Assembly: GCA_046153015.1 (NCBI GenBank)
Contig: JBJXGF010000257.1
Coordinates: forward strand, 1-10,012
Length of the DNA stretch: 10,012 nucleotides
Source: JBJXGF01 sp046153015
GTDB lineage: Bacteria; Actinomycetota; Acidimicrobiia; Acidimicrobiales; CAIXPF01
Reading direction: 5' to 3'
Under the pieces are notes generated by a model that saw only the letters and a program-made list of their open reading frames with translations, did no database searches and was not told the DNA's origin. A program made the translations under genes and the position numbers. Numbering within the stretch: the stretch's first letter is position 1; each line of letters begins with the position of its first letter. Below are positions 1-6,495 of this stretch, piece by piece.

Positions 1-1683
1 CACAGCCGGGACCGGCGCGGGGGCCGCGGCGGCGGCCGGAGTGCGCTTGGGCGTCTTCCGGCGGGCCTTGGCGGTCGCCGCGCCGGCGGCGGGCAGCGGC
101 TGGGGCGCCAGGTCGAGGCCGGCCTGCGCGTCGGCGGGGGCGCCGGAGCGGGACTCCTCGACCACGATCAGCTCGAGGGGCAGCTTCACGTACGCCGTCA
201 CGCCCGAGGGGGTCGAGGCGCCGAGGCGCACCTGGATGTGATGGCGGGCGGCGAGGCGGCCCACCACGAACAGGCCGAGCACCTTGAGCGGCGACACGTC
301 GAAATGGGTGAGCTCGGTGAGGCGGCGGTTGGCCTCGGCGAGGTCCTCGCCGCCCATCCCGATGCCGTGGTCGATGATCGACACGAGGTACCCGTCGGCG
401 AGCTGGCGGCCCACCACCGACACCTTCGTGGTGGGCGGCGAGAAGTTCGTGCCGTTCTCGAGCAGCTCGGCGATGAGGTGGGCCACGTCGGCCACCGCCG
501 CGCCCCGCACCTTCACCGGGTCGAGGCGCTGCAGGTCGACCCGGGTGTAGGCCTCGATCTCGGCCAGCGCGGAGCGCACCATGTCGCCGATCTCGACCGG
601 CTCGGACCACGTGCGGGTCTGGGGGGCGCCGGCCAGCACCAGCAGCGATTCGGCGTTGCGGCGCATCCGGGTGGCCAGGTGGTCGAGGCGGAAGAGGTCC
701 TCGAGCACCTTCGGGTCCTGCTCGTGCTGCTCGAGCTCGGTGATGAATGAGATCGTGCGGGAGAGCAGCGAGTGGTTGCGCCGGCCCAGGTTGACGAACA
801 TCTGGCTGGCGTTGCGGCGCAGCTGCGCCTGGTCGGCGGCCAAGTCGACCGCGGTCTGCACCACCGTGTTGAACGAGGCGGCGACCTCGGAGAACTCGTC
901 GCCCTTCTCCACCGGGATCAGCTCGAAGGACGGCGCCTTCTCCGCCAGGTCCATCGTGCGCATCTCCTCGATCACCTTCGGCAGCTCCTCCACGGCCACC
1001 TTCTGGAGGCGGTCGAGGCGGCCGGTGAAGGAGCGGATCACCTTGAGGCCGAGGTAGCCGCCGAGGAGCGCCAGGGCGAGGAAGCCGAACAGCAGCACGA
1101 TCGAACGCTCCCGGACCGTGCGCTGGGCGTCGGTCTCGATGCGCAGCTGCCGGGCGCGGGCGAGCTCGTTCACCTCGTTCGTGGCGGCGCGGTGCTCCTC
1201 GAACGCGGTCAGCAGGCGGCCGCTGAGCAGGGCTCTCGCCTGCTCGGTGCGGCCCGCCTGGTAGGCGGGGAAGAACTCCTCGTCGGCCAGGCGGAAGAAC
1301 TCGACCGCCGGCTCGAAGGACTGCTGCAGCAGGGCCTCGCGGAGCTGCGCCTTGCTGCCGCCGGCGAGCTCACCGGTCCAGTGGTCGTGCTGGGCGCGGT
1401 ACTCGGTCTCGGCCCGTTGGAAGCGCTCGGTGTAGGAGTCGATCTCGCTCCGGTCGGAGGCGCCGGCGAGCTGATGCAGCAGCAGGAAGGCCTCCTGCAC
1501 GAACTGCGGCGGCGGCTGCACCTGGGCGACGAGGTCCTTCGCCTGGGTGATCTCGTCGTAGTCCGAACTGCCGATCATCACCGTCTGCAGCGTCGAGAAC
1601 ACGATGGCCATGAGCAGCACCATCGCCAGCAGGGGCAGCACCACTGCAAACGACAGCCTGGTGGCCTTGACGCGTTTGAACAC
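1..1683 (-). CDS. Membrane sensor histidine kinase, actinobacterial CvnA-like core (partial, C-terminus off window)
   Basis: A reading frame of 561 codons with no stop continues past the left edge. The GTG start at 1683 follows GGGAG by 9 nt. Residues about 10-30 form the first membrane helix. Residues 31-190 are a mostly helical extracellular sensor with a PPPQFVQEAF segment (57-66), like that of some chemotaxis receptors. Residues 194-216 are the second helix, followed by a HAMP-like linker. Residues 295-346 (MFVNLGRR ... LFRLDHLATRMRRNAESLLVLAG) match the helical core of actinobacterial conservon-type (CvnA) kinases. The ATPase domain shows the N box (ELLENGTNFSPP, N410), G1 box (DHGIGMG, D438) and a G2-like GLFVVGRLA (from G470). 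The visible end is a K/R/A/P-rich cytoplasmic tail. A canonical H box is not evident; H335 in DHLATR is the conserved histidine. In conservons, roadblock, DUF742 and GTPase genes follow the kinase; that is off this window. Family call is firm, signal unknown. Confidence 0.9.
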   Translation of the reverse strand, partial: MFKRVKATRLSFAVVLPLLAMVLLMAIVFSTLQTVMIGSSDYDEITQAKDLVAQVQPPPQFVQEAFLLLHQLAGASDRSEIDSYTERFQRAETEYRAQHDHWTGELAGGSKAQLREALLQQSFEPAVEFFRLADEEFFPAYQAGRTEQARALLSGRLLTAFEEHRAATNEVNELARARQLRIETDAQRTVRERSIVLLFGFLALALLGGYLGLKVIRSFTGRLDRLQKVAVEELPKVIEEMRTMDLAEKAPSFELIPVEKGDEFSEVAASFNTVVQTAVDLAADQAQLRRNASQMFVNLGRRNHSLLSRTISFITELEQHEQDPKVLEDLFRLDHLATRMRRNAESLLVLAGAPQTRTWSEPVEIGDMVRSALAEIEAYTRVDLQRLDPVKVRGAAVADVAHLIAELLENGTNFSPPTTKVSVVGRQLADGYLVSIIDHGIGMGGEDLAEANRRLTELTHFDVSPLKVLGLFVVGRLAARHHIQVRLGASTPSGVTAYVKLPLELIVVEESRSGAPADAQAGLDLAPQPLPAAGAATAKARRKTPKRTPAAAAAPAPVPAV

Positions 1684-1703
1684 TTCCGTCTTCTCCCGTC
1701 GGA

Positions 1704-1723
1704 CGAACCCGCCGCTGGGTTCG
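1704..1723 (-). other. Inverted repeat upstream of the histidine kinase start
   Basis: CGAACCC (1704-1710) and GGGTTCG (1717-1723) form a perfect 7-bp stem with a 6-nt loop, 20 nt upstream of the kinase GTG. It could be a leader hairpin or an operator-like site. It has no U-tract, so a terminator is unlikely. Function is not known. Confidence 0.3.
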
Positions 1724-1785
1724 GGCGGCGACGCCTGGATCCCACCGCGACTCTGGTATCGGCCGGGGAGTGAACGACCTGTAGG

Positions 1786-2076
1786 TCAGCCGGCGCCGCG
1801 CTGCTCGCGGTCGTGACGGTCGGCGGCCTTGACGCCGTAGCCGAAGACGATGGCGGGGGCCAGCACGGCCGAGCCGACGAGCAGCGCGGCGGCGATGGCG
1901 GTGGTGAGCGCCGGCGTGTACCGGGTGACGAAGCCGACGACGAACAGGACGACGGCGGCGGCGAAGAGGCCGTAGCCCACCCGCTGGCCGAGCGAGACCC
2001 AGCGGGCGATGCGCGCCCGGCGGGCGAGCACGGGATCGCCGCCGGGGCCGGGCCCGGGGGAGGGCCCCTCGCTCAT
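1786..2076 (-). CDS. Small two-helix membrane protein of unknown function
   Basis: The product has 96 residues. The N-terminus (1-20) is rich in Gly, Pro and Ser, a short basic segment (RRARIARW) follows, and two membrane helices lie at about residues 34-50 and 57-82. The C-terminus is short and charged (KAADRHDREQRGAG). The ATG at 2076 overlaps the stop of the upstream DUF5317 gene as ATGA, which fixes this start over a longer frame reaching upstream and suggests translational coupling. I do not recognise a family. The tight coupling suggests it works with, or is made in proportion to, the DUF5317 protein. The histidine kinase gene begins 102 bp downstream on the same strand and could be read from the same transcript. 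Confidence 0.75.
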   Translation of the reverse strand: MSEGPSPGPGPGGDPVLARRARIARWVSLGQRVGYGLFAAAVVLFVVGFVTRYTPALTTAIAAALLVGSAVLAPAIVFGYGVKAADRHDREQRGAG

Positions 2077-2648
2077 CGCGGCCACAGGCGAGCGAGGTCC
2101 CCCGCGGTCGGCCTGAACTCGTCGACCCGCCGCCGGCGCAGCAGGCCCGCGGCCACGTCGGCCACGCCGGCCAGCACCACCAGGTCCCCGAAGGACAGCA
2201 CCTGGCCGGTGGCCCGCAGCGGGATCACGTCGCCGAGCCAGACGAGCAGGTCGTCCTCCTGCTCGAGGCGGCGCTGGCCCCGCAGCTCCACCTGCTCGGC
2301 GTCCTCGGGCGAGGCCAGCCCGGCCGCTATGAGCGCCTCGGGCCGGACGGGCATGCCGGCGTTGAGCACCACCACCGCGAGGTTCGCCGCCAACCCGAGG
2401 CCGATCACGGCCATGCCCCGCAGACGCAGGTTGGCCCACACCACCGCCAGCAGGGCGACCGAGGAGGCGACGAGGATGCCGAACGCCCCTGGGGGGTCGG
2501 CCCGCTCGACCGCCACGTGGCCGGCGAGGCCCAGCACGAGCAGGGGCCAGCGCTCGAGGCGGGTGCCGCCGATGGCCTGCCAGCGCCCGCCGAGGAGGCG
2601 GCCGCAGACGAGGCCGACCACGAGCGCCGAGGCGGTGAGCAGCATCAC
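2073..2648 (-). CDS. DUF5317 family integral membrane protein
   Basis: The product has 191 residues with several hydrophobic segments (about 3-20, 35-48, 56-73, 79-96, 150-167). Two features match the DUF5317 family as I know it: a conserved N-A-G-M-P-V segment right after a membrane helix (96-101), and W-L-G-D-V-I-P-L (137-144) followed by a short loop and SFGDLVVLAG. The family is common in Actinobacteria and some Firmicutes and has no established function. Translation may start at GTG 2648 or the adjacent ATG 2645; a TAGCTT hexamer ends 6 nt before 2648, which would suit a leaderless GTG start. The gene overlaps the next one by ATGA and is divergent from the biotinyl protein gene. Confidence 0.8.
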   Translation of the reverse strand: MMLLTASALVVGLVCGRLLGGRWQAIGGTRLERWPLLVLGLAGHVAVERADPPGAFGILVASSVALLAVVWANLRLRGMAVIGLGLAANLAVVVLNAGMPVRPEALIAAGLASPEDAEQVELRGQRRLEQEDDLLVWLGDVIPLRATGQVLSFGDLVVLAGVADVAAGLLRRRRVDEFRPTAGDLARLWPR

Positions 2649-2654
2649 CGCGAG

Positions 2655-2660
2655 AAGCTA
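2655..2660 (-). promoter_or_regulatory. Candidate -10 element for the DUF5317 gene
   Basis: On the minus strand TAGCTT fits the actinobacterial TAnnnT pattern and ends 6 nt before the GTG at 2648, the spacing of a leaderless transcript. No clear -35 is visible and there is no Shine-Dalgarno sequence before this start. Weak, motif-only evidence. Confidence 0.3.
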
Positions 2661-2697
2661 CTCGGGGCGGGGCCGCGGGAGGGGGAGGGGCTGGCGG

Positions 2698-2728
2698 TTG
2701 GGCCGGTGCGGCGGGGCTCGGCTATGGT
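2698..2728 (+). promoter_or_regulatory. Candidate promoter for the biotinyl protein gene
   Basis: TTGGGC (2698-2703) and TATGGT (2723-2728) are separated by 19 bp and lie 53 bp before the ATG at 2782. The spacer is longer than ideal and the match is moderate. It lies in the 133-bp divergent gap with the DUF5317 gene. Confidence 0.3.
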
Positions 2729-2781
2729 CCCGCCCTGCTGTCGCCGCAGGCTGGCGCGACGCGGTCGAAAGGGGACGAGCG

Positions 2782-2994
2782 ATGGTTGAGGTCCGGGCGG
2801 AGATCGCCGCCAACGTGTGGCAGGTCCCGGCGGAGGTCGGCCAAGCGGTCGCCGAGGGCGACGAGCTCGTGATCCTCGAATCGATGAAGATGGAGATCCC
2901 GGTCTCGGCGCCGAAGTCGGGCACCGTGGCCGAGGTGCGCGTCAAGCCCGAGGACCAGGTGCAGGAGGGCGACGTGCTGGTGGTGCTCAGCTAA
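2782..2994 (+). CDS. Free-standing biotin/lipoyl attachment domain protein, TB7.3-like
   Basis: The 70-residue product is a single biotinyl/lipoyl domain. The attachment motif ESMKMEIPV carries the acceptor K36 in the beta-turn between the two half-repeats, and the closing half (GTVAEVRVKPEDQVQEGDVLVVLS) matches the usual fold. Length and sequence closely resemble mycobacterial TB7.3 (Rv3221c, as I recall it), a small biotinylated protein. The M-K-M context is typical of biotinylated carriers of acyl-CoA or pyruvate carboxylases. The ATG follows AAAGGGG (2768-2774) by 7 nt, a good ribosome-binding site. No carboxylase or biotin ligase gene lies in the window, so the partner enzyme is unknown. 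It could be a carrier subunit acting in trans. The gene is convergent with the septum-formation gene. Confidence 0.92.
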   Translation: MVEVRAEIAANVWQVPAEVGQAVAEGDELVILESMKMEIPVSAPKSGTVAEVRVKPEDQVQEGDVLVVLS

Positions 2995-3007
2995 GCGAAC
3001 GGCTGAG
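2986..3007. terminator. Possible weak hairpin between convergent genes
   Basis: CTCAGC (2986-2991) and GCTGAG (3002-3007) form a perfect 6-bp stem with a 10-nt loop that spans the stop of the biotinyl gene, inside the 39-bp gap to the convergent septum-formation gene. There is no T-tract, so it is only a tentative terminator. Confidence 0.25.
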
Positions 3008-3033
3008 GGCAGTCGGGAGCGGCCCAGCGCGGC

Positions 3034-3753
3034 TCAGGCGCCCGAACCGGCCATGCTCCGCCCGAGCGGCGCGAGCGCCTTGTCGTAGAGCGAGCAGAGC
3101 ACCACCCGATCACCCGCGTTCCAGGAGAGCGCGGTGGGCCGCAGCACGCCGATGCGCAACGACGAGGTGGCGTAGTCGCGGCCGACGAAGCGGGCGAACT
3201 CCTCCGCGCAGCGACGCGCGGTGTCCCGCTCGACCTCCCGGTCCCCGGGGAAGCCGACCGTCGGGCCGGCGGCGAAGTCGTACCGGGCGAACGCCTGGGC
3301 GTCGTGGGGGGCCTCGCAGGGCACGGGCGACACGACCGGTTCGGGCCGGGGCGCAGCGTCGTCGATCGTCTCGTTGAAGCAGGCCCCGACCGCGAGGGCG
3401 AGCCCGGCCGCGGCGCGGCCGCCGGCGGGGGTGGTGATGCGTTCGTCGCGGGGCGCGCCGGCGGCCCCGGTGGCCGTGCGGACCTCGCCTGCCGGGCCGG
3501 GGGCGGCCGGTGCGCCCGGCGCCGACGCCTCGGCCGGTTCGGCGTCCATGACGTCGTCCGCGATCGACGCGGCCAGCTGGTCGGGGGCCGCCTCGGCGCT
3601 GGTGGGCGGGGCGCCGGCGGCGTCGCGTCCGCTGGCGCAGCCCGGCCCGGCGACGGACAGCACGAGAGCGGCGCCGAGCGCGGCGCAACGCACGCGAGGC
3701 CAAGAGCTCCAACGTGATGCGCCCCGCTCACGAACAGCCACAGGAGCGGACAC
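3034..3753 (-). CDS. Secreted septum formation family protein (PF13845-like), probably membrane-anchored
   Basis: The product has 239 residues. After a basic N-terminus, a hydrophobic segment (about 24-37) ends at C39 (SVAGPGC-AS). This looks like an export signal or an imperfect lipobox: the -3 position is G, not L. Residues 40-115 are a low-complexity Ala/Pro/Gly linker. The domain at about 118-225 has the septum-formation pattern: VGACF (C125), PVPCEAPHDAQAF (C146, H150), an RRCAEEFARFVG segment (C182), then LRPTALSWNAGDRVVLCSLY (C220). Four spaced cysteines would suit two disulfides outside the cell. In this family some members are linked to septation, but function is not settled. GTG at 3753 was chosen because it covers the signal; a GTG at codon 5 is also possible. 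It lies 66 bp after the sortase gene, same strand, likely one transcript. No LPXTG-type sorting signal is present. Confidence 0.85.
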   Translation of the reverse strand: MSAPVAVRERGASRWSSWPRVRCAALGAALVLSVAGPGCASGRDAAGAPPTSAEAAPDQLAASIADDVMDAEPAEASAPGAPAAPGPAGEVRTATGAAGAPRDERITTPAGGRAAAGLALAVGACFNETIDDAAPRPEPVVSPVPCEAPHDAQAFARYDFAAGPTVGFPGDREVERDTARRCAEEFARFVGRDYATSSLRIGVLRPTALSWNAGDRVVLCSLYDKALAPLGRSMAGSGA

Positions 3754-3819
3754 GTTACTGCGTCCGCCACGCCACCGGCGCTGTCCGGAGCAAAGATCTC
3801 GCCGACCTGGGGTGGACGG

Positions 3820-4944
3820 TCAGTAGGCGGGAAGCAGCCGGTCGACGAAGAAGAAGCAGACGAACAGGACGAAGAAGAACAGCGGACTCACCAGCGCGTA
3901 GACGGTGAGCTTGCGCCGCCACGGCGCCGCCGCCCCACGAGCCCACCAGGCGGCGAGACCCCACGCGGCCAGCGCCACGGCGAGCGCGATCGCGCCCCAC
4001 GTGAGTGCCGGCGTGAGCGCGCCGCGGTCCCAGCCGAGGCCCTCGTCGAGGTTCTCCCGCGGCCCCTCCTCCGAGCCCTGCTCGCCCAGCGCCGTCTGGT
4101 CGTCGAGCGCGGCGGCGTCCTCGACCGTGGTCGGGGAAGCTTCGGTGGTCGCGGGCGGCTCGGTGGTCTCCGTGGGGATCGTGTCGGCGGGGATCTCGGT
4201 GACGGTCTCGACCACCGCCGTGGCGTCCTTGCGCAGCGGCACGGCCAGCGGCTCGCCCACCAGCTTGGCCGTGGCGATGATCCGTTGGCGGGCCGAGTAC
4301 TTGGGATGGCACGCGGTCAGCGTGAGGCGGTTGTCGCCGAAGTCGTTCAGCACGTCGACCTGGGTGGGGGCCACGATGAACGGCGCCTTGTCCACCTGGT
4401 AGGTGACCTTGCCGAGCACGCTCGTGACCGTGATCTCGTCGCCCGGGGCCAGCTCGTCGATGCGGGCGAACGGCGCGCCGTAGGTGGTGCGGTGCCCGGC
4501 GATGGCGGCGTTGCCGGCCTGGCCGGGCAGCGGCGTCTCCGGATAGTGCCCGGGGCCTTTCTTCAGGTCCTCCACGCCGATGCCCTCGACCACGATCTTC
4601 TGCACCCCGAGCTTGGGGATCTCGATCAGCGCGAGGCTCTTGCCCTCGGCGGGGTAGACCAGCTCGAACTGCTCCCGGGTGATCTGGGGCGGCGGCGGCG
4701 AGGAGGGTTGGGTGTCGCCGGCGTTGTCGGTGGTGGTGGCGGTGGAGAGCTGCTGGAGGAGCTGGGCCAGCTCCCCTTGGTCCACCTGGGCCTGCGTCTC
4801 GGCGAAGCGGTCGGTCAGGTCGTCCTGCGAGCGGCGCTCGAGCACGCCGGTGCCCCAGAGCTGGTAGCCGACGAAGAGCAGGATCGTCAGGCCGGCGGCG
4901 ATGAACACGCGACCCACCGCGCCCAGCACGCGCGCCAGCCTCAT
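3820..4944 (-). CDS. Sortase (class E-like) with C-terminal two-helix membrane extension
   Basis: Sortases are membrane transpeptidases that cut a sorting signal and join the protein to the cell wall. This 374-residue product has an N-terminal membrane helix (about 13-29), a Gln/Ser/Pro-rich linker to residue 90, and a sortase domain at about 100-230. The catalytic set is visible: H151 in AGHRTTYGAPF, C212 in TLTACHPKY, and R221 nine residues after the cysteine. IEIPKLGVQKIVVEGI (about 107-122) is the usual strand pair of the fold. A Thr/Pro/Glu-rich stretch (245-300) is followed by two further helices (about 312-335 and 347-367), which a standard class E sortase of roughly 200-260 residues lacks. 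ATG 4944 has GGAG 8 nt upstream. It is divergent from ccmA. No substrate with a sorting signal is seen in the window. Sortase call firm, class less so. Confidence 0.93.
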   Translation of the reverse strand: MRLARVLGAVGRVFIAAGLTILLFVGYQLWGTGVLERRSQDDLTDRFAETQAQVDQGELAQLLQQLSTATTTDNAGDTQPSSPPPPQITREQFELVYPAEGKSLALIEIPKLGVQKIVVEGIGVEDLKKGPGHYPETPLPGQAGNAAIAGHRTTYGAPFARIDELAPGDEITVTSVLGKVTYQVDKAPFIVAPTQVDVLNDFGDNRLTLTACHPKYSARQRIIATAKLVGEPLAVPLRKDATAVVETVTEIPADTIPTETTEPPATTEASPTTVEDAAALDDQTALGEQGSEEGPRENLDEGLGWDRGALTPALTWGAIALAVALAAWGLAAWWARGAAAPWRRKLTVYALVSPLFFFVLFVCFFFVDRLLPAY

Positions 4945-4966
4945 CGTGGCGTCTCCACGGTGGGGC

Positions 4967-4972
4967 AGGGTA
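4967..4972 (-). promoter_or_regulatory. Candidate -10 element for the sortase gene
   Basis: On the minus strand TACCCT lies 22 nt before the sortase ATG, preceded by G-A. It leaves room for a short leader containing the GGAG ribosome-binding site. No convincing -35 is present, so this is weak. Confidence 0.25.
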
Positions 4973-5039
4973 TCGGCGCATCTCCCGAGGCGGCGGTCGG
5001 CGCCGCGCCGCCGGCCGGTCGCGAACCCGCCCGCCTGCC

Positions 5040-5069
5040 TTGGTTCGGCCTCCGGGCCAGAACTACGCT
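5040..5069 (+). promoter_or_regulatory. Candidate promoter of the ccm operon, probably leaderless
   Basis: TTGGTT (5040-5045) and TACGCT (5064-5069) are separated by 18 bp. Transcription would begin about 6-8 bases after the -10, within a few bases of the ccmA ATG at 5082. No Shine-Dalgarno sequence precedes that ATG, which agrees with a leaderless or nearly leaderless mRNA, common in Actinobacteria. Motif evidence only. Confidence 0.45.
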
Positions 5070-5081
5070 CATGTCATCGTC

Positions 5082-5780
5082 ATGGAGCCAGTCGTCCAGT
5101 TCGCCGGTGCGGTCGTGCTCGTCGGGCGATTCCCGGCGCTGGCGGGCGTCGACCTCCTCGTGGCCTCGGGCGAGGTGGTGCTGCTGCGGGGGCCGAACGG
5201 GGCCGGCAAGACCACGCTGCTCCGGGCCTGCGCCGGGTTGGCCGAGCTGAGCGCGGGCGTCGGCCGGGTGCTCGGCGCCGACCTGCGGGCCGAGCCCCGG
5301 GCGGTGCGCCGCCAGGTGGGGCTCGTGGGCCACGCCACCATGCTGTACGACGAGCTCACGGTGTCCGACAACCTGCGCTTCTGGGTGCGGGCCGCCGGGG
5401 TGAGCGTGGAACGGGCCGAGCCGGCCCTCGAGCGCCTCGGCGTGGAGCGCCGCCTGTGGAGCGTGCCGGTGGGGCGGCTCTCCGCCGGGCAGCGTCGCCG
5501 GGTGGCGATCGCCGTCATGGCGGCGCGCCGGCCCCGGCTCTGGCTGCTCGACGAGCCCCACGCCGGCCTCGACCGGGACGGCCGCGCCCTGCTCGACGGG
5601 CTGGTGGCGCAGGCCGCCGCCTCGGGCGCGACCGTGCTGGTGGCCTCCCACGAGCTCGACCCGGCCTCGGCGCTCGTGAGCCGAGCGGTGACCCTCGCCG
5701 GCGGCGCCGTGGTGCACGACACCGCGGCCGACGCCAGCACCGCGCCCACCACCAGCCCAGAGGCGTGCGGTGTGGCGTGA
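5082..5780 (+). CDS. ccmA: Heme exporter ATP-binding protein CcmA
   Basis: CcmA is the cytoplasmic ATPase of the CcmAB(CD) transporter. Its ATP hydrolysis releases heme-loaded CcmE from CcmC in System I cytochrome c maturation. The 232-residue product has all ABC motifs: Walker A GPNGAGKTT (37-45, K43), signature LSAGQRRR (133-140), Walker B LWLLDEP (D157, E158), D-loop AGLD (161-164) and switch histidine in VASHE. At the Q-loop place it has VGHATMLYDELT, the G-H...ELT pattern typical of CcmA. The length fits the family (about 200-230). ATG 5082 was preferred over an upstream GTG at 5040 because family homology begins here and 5040 falls inside the candidate promoter. ccmB follows with an 11-base overlap. 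Confidence 0.93.
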   Translation: MEPVVQFAGAVVLVGRFPALAGVDLLVASGEVVLLRGPNGAGKTTLLRACAGLAELSAGVGRVLGADLRAEPRAVRRQVGLVGHATMLYDELTVSDNLRFWVRAAGVSVERAEPALERLGVERRLWSVPVGRLSAGQRRRVAIAVMAARRPRLWLLDEPHAGLDRDGRALLDGLVAQAAASGATVLVASHELDPASALVSRAVTLAGGAVVHDTAADASTAPTTSPEACGVA

Positions 5781-6495
5781 CGCGCTGCTCGTGGCGGGCA
5801 AGGACCTCCGCCTCGAGCTGCGCTCCCGGGTGGTGCTGAACCAGGTGGCGCCGTTCGCGGTGCTGGTGCTGGTGCTGTTCGCCTTCGCGCTCGACCCGGC
5901 GCGCGGGGTGTTGGCGCGGGCGGCGCCTGGTCTGTACTGGCTGGCCGTGCTCTTCGCCGCGCTGCTGGCCATCCACCGCGCGTTCGCCGTCGAGGCAGCC
6001 GACGCCAACCGCGACGCGCTGCGGCTCTCGGGCATGGACCCGGCGGCGATCTTCCTCGGCAAGGCGTTGGCCGTCGGCGCGCAGCTGCTCGCGCTCGAGG
6101 CGCTGCTGGCGGTGGGCGTGGCGCTGCTCTACGACGCCGAGGCGCAGAGCTTGGCGCTGGCCGGGGCCGCCTGTCTGGCCGCCACCCTCGGGCTGACCGC
6201 GGCCGGCGTGATCTACGGCGCCCTCGCCGCCGGCCTGCGGGTGCGGGAGACGCTGCTGCCGCTGCTGCTGCTGCCGGCCCTGTCGCCGGTGCTGATCGGC
6301 GCTACGCGGGCCTTCGAGGCCGCCCTGCGGTTCCCGCCCACGGTCGGCCTCGTCGGCGGCGCCGAGGCGGGCGGGCTCGACGCCGGCGCGTCGCCGGCCG
6401 AGGGGTGGCCCTGGCTCGGCCTGCTGGCCGTGTTCGCCGCCGTGTACGCCGTCATCGGGATCCTGGCATTCGGCGCCTTGCTGGAGGAATCGTGA
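5770..6495 (+). CDS. ccmB: Heme exporter permease CcmB
   Basis: CcmB is the membrane subunit paired with CcmA. The 241-residue product opens with the family pattern of an amphipathic DLRLELRSR segment followed by a membrane helix with FAFALDP, then W-L-A-V-L-F-A-A-LLA and an RAFAVEAADANRDALRLSGMDPAAIFLGKALA stretch that resembles the conserved cytoplasmic loop of CcmB, where E and D/N-rich residues precede the L..S.....FLGK motif. About six membrane helices can be seen, and length fits the family (about 220). GTG 5770 lies inside the end of ccmA, with AGAGG (5759-5763) 6 nt upstream. The stop overlaps the ccmC start as GTGA, so ccmA, ccmB and ccmC are likely translationally coupled. Confidence 0.9.
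   Translation: MWRDALLVAGKDLRLELRSRVVLNQVAPFAVLVLVLFAFALDPARGVLARAAPGLYWLAVLFAALLAIHRAFAVEAADANRDALRLSGMDPAAIFLGKALAVGAQLLALEALLAVGVALLYDAEAQSLALAGAACLAATLGLTAAGVIYGALAAGLRVRETLLPLLLLPALSPVLIGATRAFEAALRFPPTVGLVGGAEAGGLDAGASPAEGWPWLGLLAVFAAVYAVIGILAFGALLEES

Noticed and set aside
772..1773. Long open plus-strand frames opposite the histidine kinase, also 238-750 and 581-1057
   Set aside because: They are antisense mirrors of a strongly G/C-biased real gene; the products are low-complexity (many H, E, R, G) with no family features, while the minus strand reads as a clear kinase.
1776..1787. Palindrome GACCTGTAGGTC near the stop of the 96-residue gene
   Set aside because: Only 5-bp arms, overlaps a stop codon, and such short palindromes are expected by chance.
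3755..4981. 408-codon frame overlapping the sortase on the same strand
   Set aside because: Different frame of the same DNA, Arg/Pro/His-rich; the frame at 3820-4944 has the intact sortase motifs.
5040..5081. Upstream GTG start adding 14 residues to CcmA
   Set aside because: The added residues do not match the family and the region fits a promoter better.
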